Assembly (NCBI GenBank): GCA_937949455.1
Contig: CALEDU010000164.1
Span: forward strand, 1-14,530
DNA length: 14,530 nucleotides
Direction of reading: 5' to 3'
Source of the DNA: an uncultured Tepidimonas sp.
Lineage (GTDB): Bacteria; Pseudomonadota; Gammaproteobacteria; Burkholderiales; Burkholderiaceae_C
The stretch's first letter is position 1. The number at the start of each line of letters is the position of its first letter. Below the pieces are notes generated by a model. The model was not told the origin of the DNA, did no database searches, and saw nothing but the letters and a program-made list of their open reading frames with translations. This document shows, piece by piece, positions 1 through 10,089 of the stretch. Position numbers and translations under genes: made by a program.

Positions 1-1
1 G

Positions 2-259
2 ATCGGTGGTTATGCCATCGGCGTGGTGGCTGCGTTCTTTTTGCACCACCCGGACATTGCGCCAGCTTGGCGGCTGTTTGCCGTGACCGGTTTGCTGGGC
101 GGTTTGACGACGTTTTCCAGCTTTTCCATCGAAATGACCTCGCTGCTGCAGGACGGCAAACTGCTCTGGGCGCTGGCCGGCATCGGCCTGCACGTGGGCG
201 GGTCGCTGGTGCTGACGGCGTTGGGCATGGCCACCTACACCTGGTGGCGCGCCATGTGA
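2..259 (+). CDS. crcB: Fluoride channel CrcB (Fluc), 3' part only
   Basis: This is the C-terminal part (85 codons plus stop) of a small membrane channel that exports fluoride and protects cytoplasmic enzymes. The 5' end lies outside the window. The hallmark Fluc segment is present: TGLLGGLTTFSSFSIE fits the family signature GGxTTFSxF, whose Thr and Phe residues line the fluoride pathway. Around it are hydrophobic stretches consistent with the last membrane helices (one beginning near IGVVAAFFL, one near LHVGGSLVLTALGMA). Fluc proteins are about 125 residues long, so roughly two thirds is visible. The gene ends 30 bases before pyrE on the same strand, but a functional link with pyrE is not expected. 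No fluoride riboswitch can be judged because the upstream region is missing. Confidence 0.9.
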   Translation: MGGYAIGVVAAFFLHHPDIAPAWRLFAVTGLLGGLTTFSSFSIEMTSLLQDGKLLWALAGIGLHVGGSLVLTALGMATYTWWRAM

Positions 260-289
260 CCGGCTCACCGATACTGGCCCGATGTTGCT

Positions 290-988
290 ATGACGACCTC
301 CTCCTCCTCCCCCGATCCGCTGGCCCAGCGCTTCGTGCAGTTTGCGCTGGAGGCCGGTGTGCTGCGCTTCGGTGAATTCAAAACCAAGGCCGGTCGCCTG
401 AGCCCCTATTTCTTCAACGCCGGCCTGTTTGATGATGGTGCCAAGCTGGGTCGGCTGGCGGAGTATTACGCCGAACGCATCCTGGCCAGCGGCGTGGCGT
501 TCGACATGATTTTCGGCCCGGCCTACAAGGGCATTCCACTGGCCGCGGCGGTGGCGGTGGAACTGGCGCGACGCGGGCGCAACCTGCCCTTTGCCTTCAA
601 CCGCAAAGAGGCCAAGGACCACGGCGAAGGCGGCACGCTGGTCGGTGCCCCGCTGCGCGGGCGGGTGCTCATCATCGACGATGTGATGAGCGCGGGCACC
701 GCAGCGCGCGAGTCGATTGCGCTCATCCGTGGCGCTGGCGCCACGCCGCACGCCATGGCGATTGCGCTGGATCGGCAGGAGATCGCCACCGAGGTGGGCC
801 CCGACGGCACGCTACGCGAAGTACCCTATAGCGCCGTGCAATATGTGCAGCGCGAACTGGGCCTGACGGTGTGCGCCATTGCCAGGTTGGACGATTTGCT
901 CCAATATCTGCTGCAGCAGGACGACTCTGCCATGCGGGCCCACCGCGAACGGGTGCAGGCCTACCGCGCGCGATACGGGGTGGCGTGA
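290..988 (+). CDS. pyrE: Orotate phosphoribosyltransferase
   Basis: This 232-residue cytoplasmic enzyme joins orotate to PRPP to give orotidine 5'-monophosphate, the fifth step of de novo pyrimidine synthesis. The type I phosphoribosyltransferase PRPP loop [13 protein letters not shown] lies at residues 126-138. The flexible catalytic loop [13 protein letters not shown] lies at 103-115 and carries the Lys and His expected to contact pyrophosphate. GPAYKG at 76-81 and the early [14 protein letters not shown] at 30-43 are also family-typical. E. coli PyrE is 213 residues, so this version is slightly longer at both ends. The ATG at 290 is the first in frame before the conserved core. There is no convincing Shine-Dalgarno sequence in the 30-base gap after crcB. 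The final GTGA contains a possible GTG start (985) for the decayed gene downstream. Confidence 0.97.
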   Translation: MTTSSSSPDPLAQRFVQFALEAGVLRFGEFKTKAGRLSPYFFNAGLFDDGAKLGRLAEYYAERILASGVAFDMIFGPAYKGIPLAAAVAVELARRGRNLPFAFNRKEAKDHGEGGTLVGAPLRGRVLIIDDVMSAGTAARESIALIRGAGATPHAMAIALDRQEIATEVGPDGTLREVPYSAVQYVQRELGLTVCAIARLDDLLQYLLQQDDSAMRAHRERVQAYRARYGVA

Positions 989-1066
989 CCCGGTGCGCCG
1001 CTGGCAGGATCGGCCCCCTTTGCCCGTTTGCACGAAGACAACGGGGTAGCACCCCGCTCGCCGATC

Positions 1067-1466
1067 ATGTCCATGCCCGTCCGCCCTGCCCGGTCCGCTT
1101 CCACGTCCCCCACGGTTGGTCGATCGCCGCGGCCTTGGCATTGGGGGTGCCACGCATAACAGGAGCGCAAAGCAGCGCACCCCAGCCCGCCAACGGGGCG
1201 ATTTACACCTGTATCGATGCCCAGGGCCGTCTGCTGTCGTCGGACCGCCCGATGGCCGAATGCCGCGACCGCGTGCAGCGGGAGCTGGCCCCGACCGGCG
1301 CAGTGCGGCGGGTCATCGCGCCAGCGCCTTGCAGCAGGTGCAGGCCGTCAGCGACAGCGCCCGGCAGCATGCCGCGCAGTTCCAGCGCGAAAAGACCCGC
1401 ATCGAAGAACGCCACGACGCCGAACTGCGCATCCTGCGCCGGCTATGGGGCGCCCCTGACCGATGA
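1067..1466 (+). pseudogene. Decayed DUF4124-type envelope protein gene
   Basis: This appears to be the remnant of a DUF4124-family secreted or periplasmic protein. Function of the family is not known to me. In one frame, about 1105-1320, there is a hydrophobic stretch (WSIAAALALGV) resembling a signal peptide. It is followed by the DUF4124 core IYTCIDAQGRLLSSDRP and then CRDRVQREL...VRRVI. The frame then goes wrong. The expected coiled-coil C-terminus (ALQQVQAVSDSARQHAAQ, then IEERHDAELRILRRLWG) reads in another frame from about 1321 to the TGA at 1464-1466. Related proteins carry about 60 or more charged residues between these parts, so a deletion plus frameshift is likely near 1316-1326. 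The start is also damaged: ATGs at 1067 and 1073 are in a different frame from the core, and the core frame has only a GTG at 985. An intact but divergent protein starting at 985 and ending at 1497 cannot be fully excluded. Confidence 0.6.
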
Positions 1467-1473
1467 ACCACCC

Positions 1474-1489
1474 CGCCCCACCGGGGGCG
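1474..1489. terminator. Weak hairpin between convergent genes
   Basis: CGCCCC (1474-1479) pairs with GGGGCG (1484-1489) around an ACCG loop. It lies between the 3' end of the DUF4124 remnant and the 3' end of gatB. No T-tract follows on either strand, so it does not qualify as a classical intrinsic terminator. It could aid termination in both directions or simply reflect local GC bias. Confidence 0.25.
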
Positions 1490-1508
1490 CAGCCTGAGCC
1501 GCCGCAGG

Positions 1509-2987
1509 TCACCCCAGCGCGCGCTTGAGCAGTTCATTGACCTGCTGCGGGTTGGCCTTGCCTTGGGTGGCTTTCATCACCTGCCCGACCAACGCATTGA
1601 AGGCCTTGTCCTTGCCAGCGCGGTATTCGGCGACATTCTTTTCGTTGGCAGCGATCACCTGGGCAATGATGGCCTCCAGTGCGCCAGTGTCGTTCATCTG
1701 CCGCAGGCCCTTGGCCGCAATGACCGCGTCTACCCGGGCCAAGGCCGCCGGTCCATCCTGAACGTCGCCCGGCTCGACCCAGAGCGCATCGAACACCTGC
1801 TTGGCCGCATTGTTGGACACCGTGCCATCGCTGACGCGCTGCAGCAGCGCCCCCAGCAGCCACGGCGGCACCGGACAGGCGTCGATGCCGGTCTCCGCAG
1901 CGTTGAGCCGGCGCGACACCTCACCCATGATCCAGTTGCTTGCGGCCTTGGGCGCGGCACCCGCGCGCACCGTGGCTTCGAAGTAGCCTGCCATCGCGGG
2001 ACTCTGGGTCAGGGTGGCGGCGTCGTAGTCCGGCAGTCCATACTCACGCACCAGGCGCTCGGCCATGGCCCGCGGCAGCTCGGGCATCTCGGACTGCACG
2101 CGCGCCACCCAGTCTGCGGCAATCACCAGGGGCGGCAGGTCCGGGTCAGGGAAGTAGCGGTAATCGGCCGCATCCTCTTTGGTGCGCATGGCGCGCGTCT
2201 CGCCCGTATCGGGGTCGAACAGCACCGTGGCCTGTTCAATGGCACGGCCGTCTTCCAACTCCTCGATTTGCCAGCGAACTTCGTAGTCGATGGCCTGCTG
2301 CATGAATTTGAAGCTATTGAGGTTCTTGATCTCGCGCCGTGTGCCCAACGGCTGGCCGGGCTTGCGCACCGACACATTGGCATCGCAGCGAAAACTCCCC
2401 TCTTGCATATTGCCGTCGCAAATGCCGATCCAGGTGACGATTTTGTGCAGCTCTTTCGCGTAGGCCACAGCCTCGGCGCTGGAGCGGATGTCCGGCTCGG
2501 TGACGATTTCCAGCAGCGGCGTGCCGGCGCGGTTGAGGTCGATGCCGCTCATGCCGTGGAAGTCCTCGTGCAGCGATTTGCCAGCATCCTCCTCCAAGTG
2601 GGCGCGCACCAGGCGCACACAACGCTGCTCGTCACCCAAGTAAAACGGGATCGTTCCACCCTGCACCACCGGAATCTCGTATTGACTGATCTGATAGCCC
2701 TTGGGCAGGTCAGGGTAGAAGTAATTTTTGCGCGCGAAGATGCTGCGCGGCGCCACCTGCGCCCCGACCGCCAGGCCGAAGCGGATGGCGCACTCGACCG
2801 CCGCACGGTTCATGACCGGCAGCGTGCCCGGCAGCGCCAGATCGACGGCGCAAGCTTGGGTGTTGGGTGCGGCCCCAAAGGCCGTGGCCGCGCGGCTGAA
2901 GATTTTGCTGCGCGTGGCGAGCTGGACATGGGTCTCGAAGCCGATGACGACCTCGTAGCCCTGGACGAGAAACGATGCACGGGTCAT
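1509..2987 (-). CDS. gatB: Asp-tRNA(Asn)/Glu-tRNA(Gln) amidotransferase subunit B
   Basis: This is the tRNA-binding kinase subunit (492 residues) of GatCAB. It phosphorylates mischarged Glu-tRNA(Gln) or Asp-tRNA(Asn) and, using ammonia supplied by GatA, converts it to the amide form. Signatures include [13 protein letters not shown] at residues 11-23, the segment [18 protein letters not shown] at 87-104, [14 protein letters not shown] at 153-166 and [12 protein letters not shown] at 197-208. The C-terminal third is the YqeY-like helical domain, ending in [14 protein letters not shown]. Length is normal for the family (S. aureus 476). The start ATG lies 3 bases after the gatA stop, so the two are cotranscribed and probably translationally coupled. 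The Shine-Dalgarno sequence is weak. The family motif usually reads GLEVH where this protein has GFETH, a mild variation. Confidence 0.97.
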   Translation of the reverse strand: MTRASFLVQGYEVVIGFETHVQLATRSKIFSRAATAFGAAPNTQACAVDLALPGTLPVMNRAAVECAIRFGLAVGAQVAPRSIFARKNYFYPDLPKGYQISQYEIPVVQGGTIPFYLGDEQRCVRLVRAHLEEDAGKSLHEDFHGMSGIDLNRAGTPLLEIVTEPDIRSSAEAVAYAKELHKIVTWIGICDGNMQEGSFRCDANVSVRKPGQPLGTRREIKNLNSFKFMQQAIDYEVRWQIEELEDGRAIEQATVLFDPDTGETRAMRTKEDAADYRYFPDPDLPPLVIAADWVARVQSEMPELPRAMAERLVREYGLPDYDAATLTQSPAMAGYFEATVRAGAAPKAASNWIMGEVSRRLNAAETGIDACPVPPWLLGALLQRVSDGTVSNNAAKQVFDALWVEPGDVQDGPAALARVDAVIAAKGLRQMNDTGALEAIIAQVIAANEKNVAEYRAGKDKAFNALVGQVMKATQGKANPQQVNELLKRALG

Positions 2988-2990
2988 GGG

Positions 2991-4519
2991 TCAGGCCTGA
3001 TGCGAGAGGATCACGCTGGCCGGGGCACGGGTGTGCCAGTCGGTCGCGCGCTGGAACTGATGGGCCGCGTGCAACAGGCGCGACTCGGCCAAATGCGGAC
3101 CAATGAGCTGCAGGCCCACCGGCAAGCCGCCCGCGCCAAAGCCGGCCGGCACACTCATGCCCGGCAACCCCGCCAGCGACGCTGGCAGGGTGTAGATATC
3201 GGCCAGGTAGGCCGACAGTGGGTCATCCGCCTTGTCACCGATGGCCCAGGCCACGGTAGGTGCCACGGGTCCGGCGATCAGGTCACACTGCTGGAAGGCC
3301 CGCAGAAAGTCTTCGGCGATCAGGCGGCGGATCTGTTGTGCCTTGAGATAGTAGGCATCGTAGTAGCCGTGAGAGAGCACATAGGTGCCGATGAGAATGC
3401 GGCGCTGCACCTCGGCCCCGAATCCCTCGCTGCGCGAGCGGCAGTACATGTCGAGCAGGTCGGTGTACTCGGCCGCACGGTGGCCGTAGCGGACGCCATC
3501 GTAGCGACTGAGGTTGGAGCTGGCCTCGGCGGGGGCGATGATGTAGTAGGCCGGGATGGCCAGTTCGGTGCGCGGCAGGCGGACGTCCACCAGCGTCGCA
3601 CCCAGCCGCTCGAACTCCGCCAACGCGGCGCGCACGGCGGCCAGCACATCGGCGCTGCAGCCCACGCCAAAAAATTCGATCGGCAATCCGATGCGCAACC
3701 CCTGCAGCGGGCGGCCCGCGCTGGCCCCGGGCAGCGGCTCGTCCAGCCCGCGGGTGTAGTCCTCGGCTGGGTGGTCCAGGCTGGTGGAATCGCGGTCCGG
3801 GTCGGGCCCGGCCATGGCCGACAGCAGCAGCGCACAATCGAGCGCCGAGCGCGCGATCGGCCCGGCCTGGTCCAGACTGGAGGCATAGGCCACCAGGCCG
3901 TAGCGCGAGCAGCGGCCGTAGGTTGGCTTGATGCCGGTGACGCCACAGAATGCGGCCGGCTGGCGGATCGAGCCGCCCGTGTCTGTACCCGTCGCCCCCG
4001 GCACCAGCCGCGCCGCGACCGCAGCGGCCGAGCCGCCGGACGAGCCGCCGGGCACACGCGTCGGGTCCCAGGGGTTGCGCGCCGGGCCATAAGCCGAGTT
4101 GTCATTGCCCGAGCCCATGGCAAACTCGTCGCAGTTGAGCTTGCCCAAGGTCACCGCCCCCGCCCCAGGGTGCCCGTCGGCGCCACCGCCCAGCCGGGCC
4201 ACCACGGTGGCATCGAAGGGGCTGCGGTAGCCGGCCAGCATACGGCTGCCCGCGGTGGTGGGAAAGTCGCGCGTGACAAAGACATCCTTGTGCGCGATGG
4301 GCACGCCCAGCAGCGGGGTGTGCTCGCCGCGCGCGCGCCGCTCGTCGGCCTGGCGCGCCTGGGCCAGGCTGGCGGACTCGTCCACGGCCAGGAAGGCGCC
4401 CAAGCCCTCGTGCGCACGCACGCGCTGCAGCAACGTCTGGGTGGCTTCGACGCTGGAGACCCGGCCCGCGGCAAGCGCGGCCGCCAGTTCGGCCACGCCC
4501 ATCTGGTGCAGTTCGATAC

Positions 4520-4523
<4 letters not shown>
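2991..4523 (-). CDS. gatA: Asp-tRNA(Asn)/Glu-tRNA(Gln) amidotransferase subunit A
   Basis: This is the amidase subunit (510 residues) of GatCAB. It hydrolyses glutamine and channels ammonia to GatB. The amidase-signature catalytic triad is intact: Lys79 in AHKD, cis-Ser161 in [14 protein letters not shown] (residues 158-171), and nucleophile Ser185 in [10 protein letters not shown] (181-190). In S. aureus GatA these are Lys79, Ser154 and Ser178. The shift of exactly 7 places lies in an insertion between residues 111 and 121 ([11 protein letters not shown]), just before [15 protein letters not shown]. Substrate-side motifs [14 protein letters not shown] and [24 protein letters not shown] follow. 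The start ATG overlaps the gatC stop by 4 bases (ATGA), a typical coupling arrangement. Confidence 0.97.
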
Positions 4524-5995
<1,472 letters not shown>

Positions 5996-6042
5996 CGGAC
6001 CGCACGCGGCCTCCGTTACCGACCGCCGCTTAGCCATCCGCC

Positions 6043-6933
6043 ATGCCGCTCGGCACCGTCGACCGCACGCCGCCCCCCTTCTTCAAGCAGGGCACACCGG
6101 CCCTGACCAAGCTGCTCATCCTGAGCGCCCTGGCGGTGCTGCTGATGGCGGTGGATGCGCGGCTGCACTGGGCCGCCCCCTTGCGCGCGGGGGTGGCCAT
6201 GGTGCTGTATCCGGTGCAGTGGCTGGCGCTGCAGCCGGTGCGCGCCGCGCAATGGGCAGGACAGCACTTCGTGTCGCTGCAGACGGCTCAGCGCGACGCC
6301 CGCGAGGCGCGCGAACAGCTCGCCCGGCAAGCGCAGCGAGCCGGCCTGGTCGAACACCTGGCCCAGGAAAACCGCGAGCTGCGGCGGCTGTTGGGTCTGC
6401 GCGAGCGCATCTCGCCATCGGCCCAGGGGGCCGAAATCTTGTATGGGCTGCCGGACCCCTATGTGCCCGCCGTGGTGATCGACCGCGGGGCGCTGCAGGA
6501 TGTGCGCGAGGGTGCGCCGGTGATGGACGGCTTTGGCGTGCTGGGGCAAGTCACGCGCGTCTACCCGGCCACGAGCGAAGTGACGCTGCTGGCCCACCGC
6601 CAGCTCGCCATCCCGGTGCTCAACACCCGGACTGGCGAGCGCTATCTGGCTTACGGCAATGGCAGCCGCGACGAACCGGGGCTGAGCTTGCGCTTCGTGC
6701 CGGTGCAGACGGCGACCCGAGTGGGTGACACACTGGTGACCAGCGGCATCGATGGCCTGTATCCGCCCGGGCTGCCGGTGGCAACCATCAGCGCTGTCAG
6801 TGCCGAAGGGCGCGAGGGCTTCGCCCAGGTGCTGGCCCAGCCTGTGGCCCGCATCCGCGACGCGCTGCATGTGCTGGTGCTGCAACCCGCCCAGGGCGAT
6901 GCACCGGCCCCGGCGATGGAGCGCCGGCCATGA
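6043..6933 (+). CDS. mreC: Rod shape-determining protein MreC
   Basis: This 296-residue inner-membrane protein has a large periplasmic domain that activates PBP2 and links MreB to wall synthesis. The sequence shows a short cytoplasmic tail (residues 1-20), one transmembrane helix (about 21-38, LTKLLILSALAVLLMAV) and a charged coiled coil at about 76-118 ending in ENRELRRLLGLRER. The beta-rich MreC core follows, with AVVIDRG, GAPVMDGFGVLGQVTRVYPATSEVTLL, and near the C-terminus GDTLVTSGIDGLYPPGLPVA. These are conserved family segments. The gene starts 47 bases after mreB and ends in an ATGA overlap with mreD. The proline and alanine-rich tail (QGDAPAPAMERRP) is probably unstructured. Confidence 0.95.
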   Translation: MPLGTVDRTPPPFFKQGTPALTKLLILSALAVLLMAVDARLHWAAPLRAGVAMVLYPVQWLALQPVRAAQWAGQHFVSLQTAQRDAREAREQLARQAQRAGLVEHLAQENRELRRLLGLRERISPSAQGAEILYGLPDPYVPAVVIDRGALQDVREGAPVMDGFGVLGQVTRVYPATSEVTLLAHRQLAIPVLNTRTGERYLAYGNGSRDEPGLSLRFVPVQTATRVGDTLVTSGIDGLYPPGLPVATISAVSAEGREGFAQVLAQPVARIRDALHVLVLQPAQGDAPAPAMERRP

Positions 6934-7454
6934 TGCTGCCGCGCGGACAAGCCCTGCTGCTGCCAGCCAACCCGGTTTTCATCTGGGGGTCGCTGGCCGT
7001 GGCATTTTTTCTGCTGGTGCTGCAAGGTCAGCTCACGACCGCAGCGTGGCTGCCGGACTGGGTGGCGCTGGTGCTGGTGTTTTGGACCATCCACCAGCCG
7101 CTGCGCGTTGGTGTGGGCGTCGCATTCGTTGCCGGGCTGTGTGTGGATGTGCACCAAGGGGTGTTGCTGGGTCAGCATGCGCTGGCCTACACCGCCATGG
7201 GCTACCTGGCCGTGACGCTGCACCGGCGGGTGTTGTGGTTCGACTTGCGCGGCCAGACGCTGCATGTGCTGCCGCTGTTTGCGGTGGCGTTCGGTTTGCA
7301 GGCGCTGGTGCGGCTGCTCGCCGGCCACGGCAATCCCCCGGCGCTGTCCTGGATCGCCCCACTGCTGACGGCCGCGTTGTGGACGCCTGCGACCTGGACC
7401 CTGCTCGCCCCGCAGCGCCGCGCGCATGACCCGGACGAAACCCGTCCCCTCTGA
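6930..7454 (+). CDS. mreD: Rod shape-determining protein MreD
   Basis: This 174-residue polytopic inner-membrane protein belongs to the elongasome and partners MreC. It is poorly conserved in sequence, so the call rests on several points: its place after mreC with a 4-base ATGA overlap; its size (family about 160-175); about five hydrophobic helices, including IWGSLAVAFFLLVLQG, WVALVLVFWTI, VGVGVAFVAGLCVDVHQG and VLPLFAVAFGLQALVRLL; and the family-typical GLCVDVHQGVLLGQHALAYTAMGYL, where an Asp sits after a glycine-rich helix. An N-terminal stretch, ALLLPANPVFI, precedes the first helix. The gene ends 29 bases before mrdA. Confidence 0.93.
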   Translation: MMLPRGQALLLPANPVFIWGSLAVAFFLLVLQGQLTTAAWLPDWVALVLVFWTIHQPLRVGVGVAFVAGLCVDVHQGVLLGQHALAYTAMGYLAVTLHRRVLWFDLRGQTLHVLPLFAVAFGLQALVRLLAGHGNPPALSWIAPLLTAALWTPATWTLLAPQRRAHDPDETRPL

Positions 7455-7483
7455 TCGCTGTCACCCCACGCCTGCTGCCGGCA

Positions 7484-9457
7484 ATGACCGAATACCAAGA
7501 TGCCGATCTGCGCATTGCGCGCTTTCGCTGGCGCGCGTGGGTGGCGCTGGCGGCGGTGGTGGGGGCGTTCGGCCTGGTGGCACTGCGCGCCTGGCACCTG
7601 CAGATCCGCGAGCACGAGCGCTATGCCGCCCAGGCCGAGGGCAACCGCACGGCGGTGCTGCCCATCGCTGCGCCGCGCGGGCGTATCATCGATCGCCACG
7701 GCATTGTGTTGGCCGAAAACCTGCCGGTCTACGCACTGGAGATCGTGCCTGCCCGCACCCCAGACCTGGAAGACACGATCGCGCGCCTGAGCGAGTGGGT
7801 GTCGATTACGCCGCGCGACGTGCAGCGCTTTCGTCGGTTGCTCGCAGAATCCAAGCGTTTCGATTCGATCCCGCTCAAAACCCGCCTGAGCGAAGAGGAA
7901 ATGGCGCGGGTCGCCGCCCGCCTGTGGTCGCTGCCAGGGGTGGAAATCCAAGCGCGTCACTTGCGACGCTACCCGCTGGGCCCCACGGCGGCGCATGTGT
8001 TGGGCTATATCGGCCGCATCAGCCAGCGCGACCGCGAAGCCATGGAAGACTGGCCCGAAGACAAGGTCGCCAACTACCGCGGCAGCACGCACATCGGCAA
8101 GCTGGGCGTGGAACTGGCGCAGGAAGAGCGGTTGCACGGCCGCACCGGATTCGAGCGGGTGGAGACCTCTGCCTCGGGGCGCGCGGTGCGCCGCCTCGAT
8201 TCGACCGCACCCCAGGCGGGCCAGACCGTGCGGCTGTCCATCGACGTGCGCCTGCAACACCTGGTCGAGCGGCTCTACGGTGAGCGCCGCGGGGCCCTGG
8301 TGGCATTGGATACCCAAAGCGGCGAGGTGCTGGCTTTGGTCAGCATGCCCAGCTTCGATCCCAACCTGTTCGTCGATGGCATCGACGCGGACAGCTGGCG
8401 CGCACTCAACGAGTCGCCCGATCGACCGCTGCTCAATCGTGCGCTGCGCGGCACCTATCCGCCTGGCTCGACCTACAAACCTTTCATGGCGCTGGCGGCG
8501 CTGGAGCTGGGCCTGCGCACACCCCAGACCACCATCTACGATCCAGGCTACTGGATGCTGGGCAATCACCGCTTCCGCAGCCATGGCGAGCACGCGCTGG
8601 GTATGGTGGACCTGCGGCGCAGCATCGTCCTGTCCAGCAATGTCTACTACTACACGCTGGCGCACGAAATGGGCGTGCAGGCCATCCACGACTTCATGGC
8701 CCCGCTGGGCTTTGGGCAGCTCACCGGCATCGACTTGCCCGGCGAAGTGCGCGGCGTCCTGCCCAGCCCGGCGTGGAAGCGCGCCACCTACCGCACACCA
8801 GAGCAGCAGCGCTGGCACCCGGGCGAGACGATCTCACTGGGCATCGGCCAGGGCTACAACAGCTTCACCATGCTGCAGCTCGCCACGGCCATGGCTGCAC
8901 TGGCCAACGGGGGAACGCGGCTGACGCCGCACGTCGTGCTGGAGACGCTCGCCCCCGGACCAGACGGGGAGGTGACCTCGTCGCGGGAAGCGCCGCCAGG
9001 CCGTCCGCTGGGCTACCGGACCACGCATGTACAGACGGTGCTCGACGCGATGGCCGCCGTGACCACCGAAGGCACCTCAACGCGGGTATTCGCCGGCGCG
9101 CCGTACCGCAGTGGGGGCAAGACGGGGACGGCGCAGGCCGTCACCATCGGCCAACGGGACAAGTACGACGCCCGTCGGCTGGCCGAATTTCAGCGTGACC
9201 ACTCACTCTATATCGCCTTCGCGCCGGCCGAGTCCCCGCGCGTGGCGCTCGCCGCCATCGTGGAAAACGCCGGCTTTGGCGCAGCCCACGCCGCCCCCAT
9301 CGCGCGCCGGGTTTTCGACTACCTGCTGCTGGGCCTGTACCCGAGCGAGGAGGACATCGCCGCCACCCAGCGGGGCCAGAGCGCTGCACCCATCGGTGTG
9401 CCGCGGCGCATCGAGGACGTGCAATGGCCGCCCGCGGATCAAAGTGCCACGCCGTAA
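7484..9457 (+). CDS. mrdA: Penicillin-binding protein 2, elongation transpeptidase
   Basis: This 657-residue class B PBP crosslinks peptidoglycan during side-wall elongation together with RodA. It has a cytoplasmic N-terminus, one transmembrane helix (about residues 18-36) and a pedestal domain starting at AAPRGRIIDRHGIVLAEN (62-79). The transpeptidase domain carries all three active-site motifs: STYK (Ser329-Lys332, acyl-enzyme serine), SSN (384-386) and KTGTA (546-550). E. coli PBP2 is 633 residues. A 29-base gap follows mreD. No rodA follows. Instead the last 19 bases overlap the 3' end of the convergent TauE pseudogene, and no intrinsic terminator is seen for the mre operon. Confidence 0.97.
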   Translation: MTEYQDADLRIARFRWRAWVALAAVVGAFGLVALRAWHLQIREHERYAAQAEGNRTAVLPIAAPRGRIIDRHGIVLAENLPVYALEIVPARTPDLEDTIARLSEWVSITPRDVQRFRRLLAESKRFDSIPLKTRLSEEEMARVAARLWSLPGVEIQARHLRRYPLGPTAAHVLGYIGRISQRDREAMEDWPEDKVANYRGSTHIGKLGVELAQEERLHGRTGFERVETSASGRAVRRLDSTAPQAGQTVRLSIDVRLQHLVERLYGERRGALVALDTQSGEVLALVSMPSFDPNLFVDGIDADSWRALNESPDRPLLNRALRGTYPPGSTYKPFMALAALELGLRTPQTTIYDPGYWMLGNHRFRSHGEHALGMVDLRRSIVLSSNVYYYTLAHEMGVQAIHDFMAPLGFGQLTGIDLPGEVRGVLPSPAWKRATYRTPEQQRWHPGETISLGIGQGYNSFTMLQLATAMAALANGGTRLTPHVVLETLAPGPDGEVTSSREAPPGRPLGYRTTHVQTVLDAMAAVTTEGTSTRVFAGAPYRSGGKTGTAQAVTIGQRDKYDARRLAEFQRDHSLYIAFAPAESPRVALAAIVENAGFGAAHAAPIARRVFDYLLLGLYPSEEDIAATQRGQSAAPIGVPRRIEDVQWPPADQSATP

Positions 9458-9971
9458 GCATCCCAGGCGGTTTGGCGATCAGGGCAGCGACCACGGTGAT
9501 GAACACGCCGCGCACGAAGCCCGTTCCATGTACCCCCTACGGCACAAGCGGCCAGCGTCTCGGCCCGACCGGCATAGCGGGGCCGGTCATAGCGGGGCCG
9601 GTGGTACAGGCCCAAGTCCTTTTTGGCCAGGGTGTAGAGCAGCACAGCCCCCGGATGAAGGGCAAGGCGCGCCGCAGCTGCTCGGCCGATATCAGCGTCA
9701 CCGCCCACGCACCCAACCAGGCACACACCAAGCACACCAACGCCGCGGGCAGCAGGGCCGACCAGCGCACCTGCACCCGCCGCGCGTAGCGCCAAGTGGC
9801 CGTCGCCGTGCCCCAGACCGAGGCGCTTTTGTTGGTGCCCAGCAAGGTTGCCGGCGGCGCATGGGGAAACACCGCAAACAGCGCAGGCACCAGAATCAGC
9901 TCGCCGCCGCCCACGATGGAATCCACAAAGCCCGCCAGCAGCGAGGCGCCCGTCAACATCAGCCATTCCAT
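9439..9971 (-). pseudogene. TauE/SafE-family permease, multiply broken
   Basis: This was once a TauE/SafE-type permease (anion or sulfite export, about 250 residues). Reading from the ATG at 9971, about 104 residues are clean: MEWLMLTGASLLAGFVDSIV, then LLGTNKSASVWGTATATWRYARR, then LISAEQLRRALPFI. At about 9648-9654 the frame is lost. One missing base in a Leu codon would restore GAVLLYTLAKKDLGLYHRPRY in the next frame. After AACAVGGT (about 9521-9536) the sequence jumps into the C-terminal GFVRGVFITVVAALIAK in a third frame, so the middle of the protein (my estimate is 80-90 residues) is deleted. A further base is missing at the A-run complementary to 9471-9473, after which TAWDAYGVAL and the stop read in the second frame. 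The usual GGGG near residue 20 reads GGGE. It lies convergent to mrdA and downstream of the amt terminator. Confidence 0.88.
9573..9602. repeat. 15-bp perfect tandem duplication in the TauE pseudogene
   Basis: Two perfect copies of CATAGCGGGGCCGGT lie head to tail (9573-9587 and 9588-9602). On the coding (minus) strand this doubles RPRYD/RPRYA and adds five codons without changing the frame. It probably arose by replication slippage after or during loss of function. Confidence 0.9.
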
Positions 9972-10015
9972 GGTTCCGATTGTCGCCGGCAGTCCTGCCT
10001 GCCCTTGTCACACGC

Positions 10016-10048
10016 AAAAAAAGCCCGGGCGCCTGTGGCGGCCCGGGC
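10016..10048 (-). terminator. Rho-independent terminator of glnK-amt
   Basis: On the minus strand a GC-rich hairpin is followed directly by seven T residues (the A-run at 10016-10022). The 8-base arms GCCCGGGC (10041-10048 and 10023-10030) pair perfectly. An inner GCC/GGC pairing (10031-10033 with 10037-10039) extends the stem around a short loop. It starts 41 bases past the amt stop, which is the right place and orientation to end the nitrogen operon before the TauE remnant. Confidence 0.9.
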
Positions 10049-10089
10049 CATCCCCCGGAGACGATGGGGAGCTGGCGAGACGAAGCCGA

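Noticed and set aside
7202..8818. 538-codon open frame opposite mreD and mrdA
   Set aside because: It is a shadow frame: the forward strand holds mreD and mrdA with all PBP active-site motifs.
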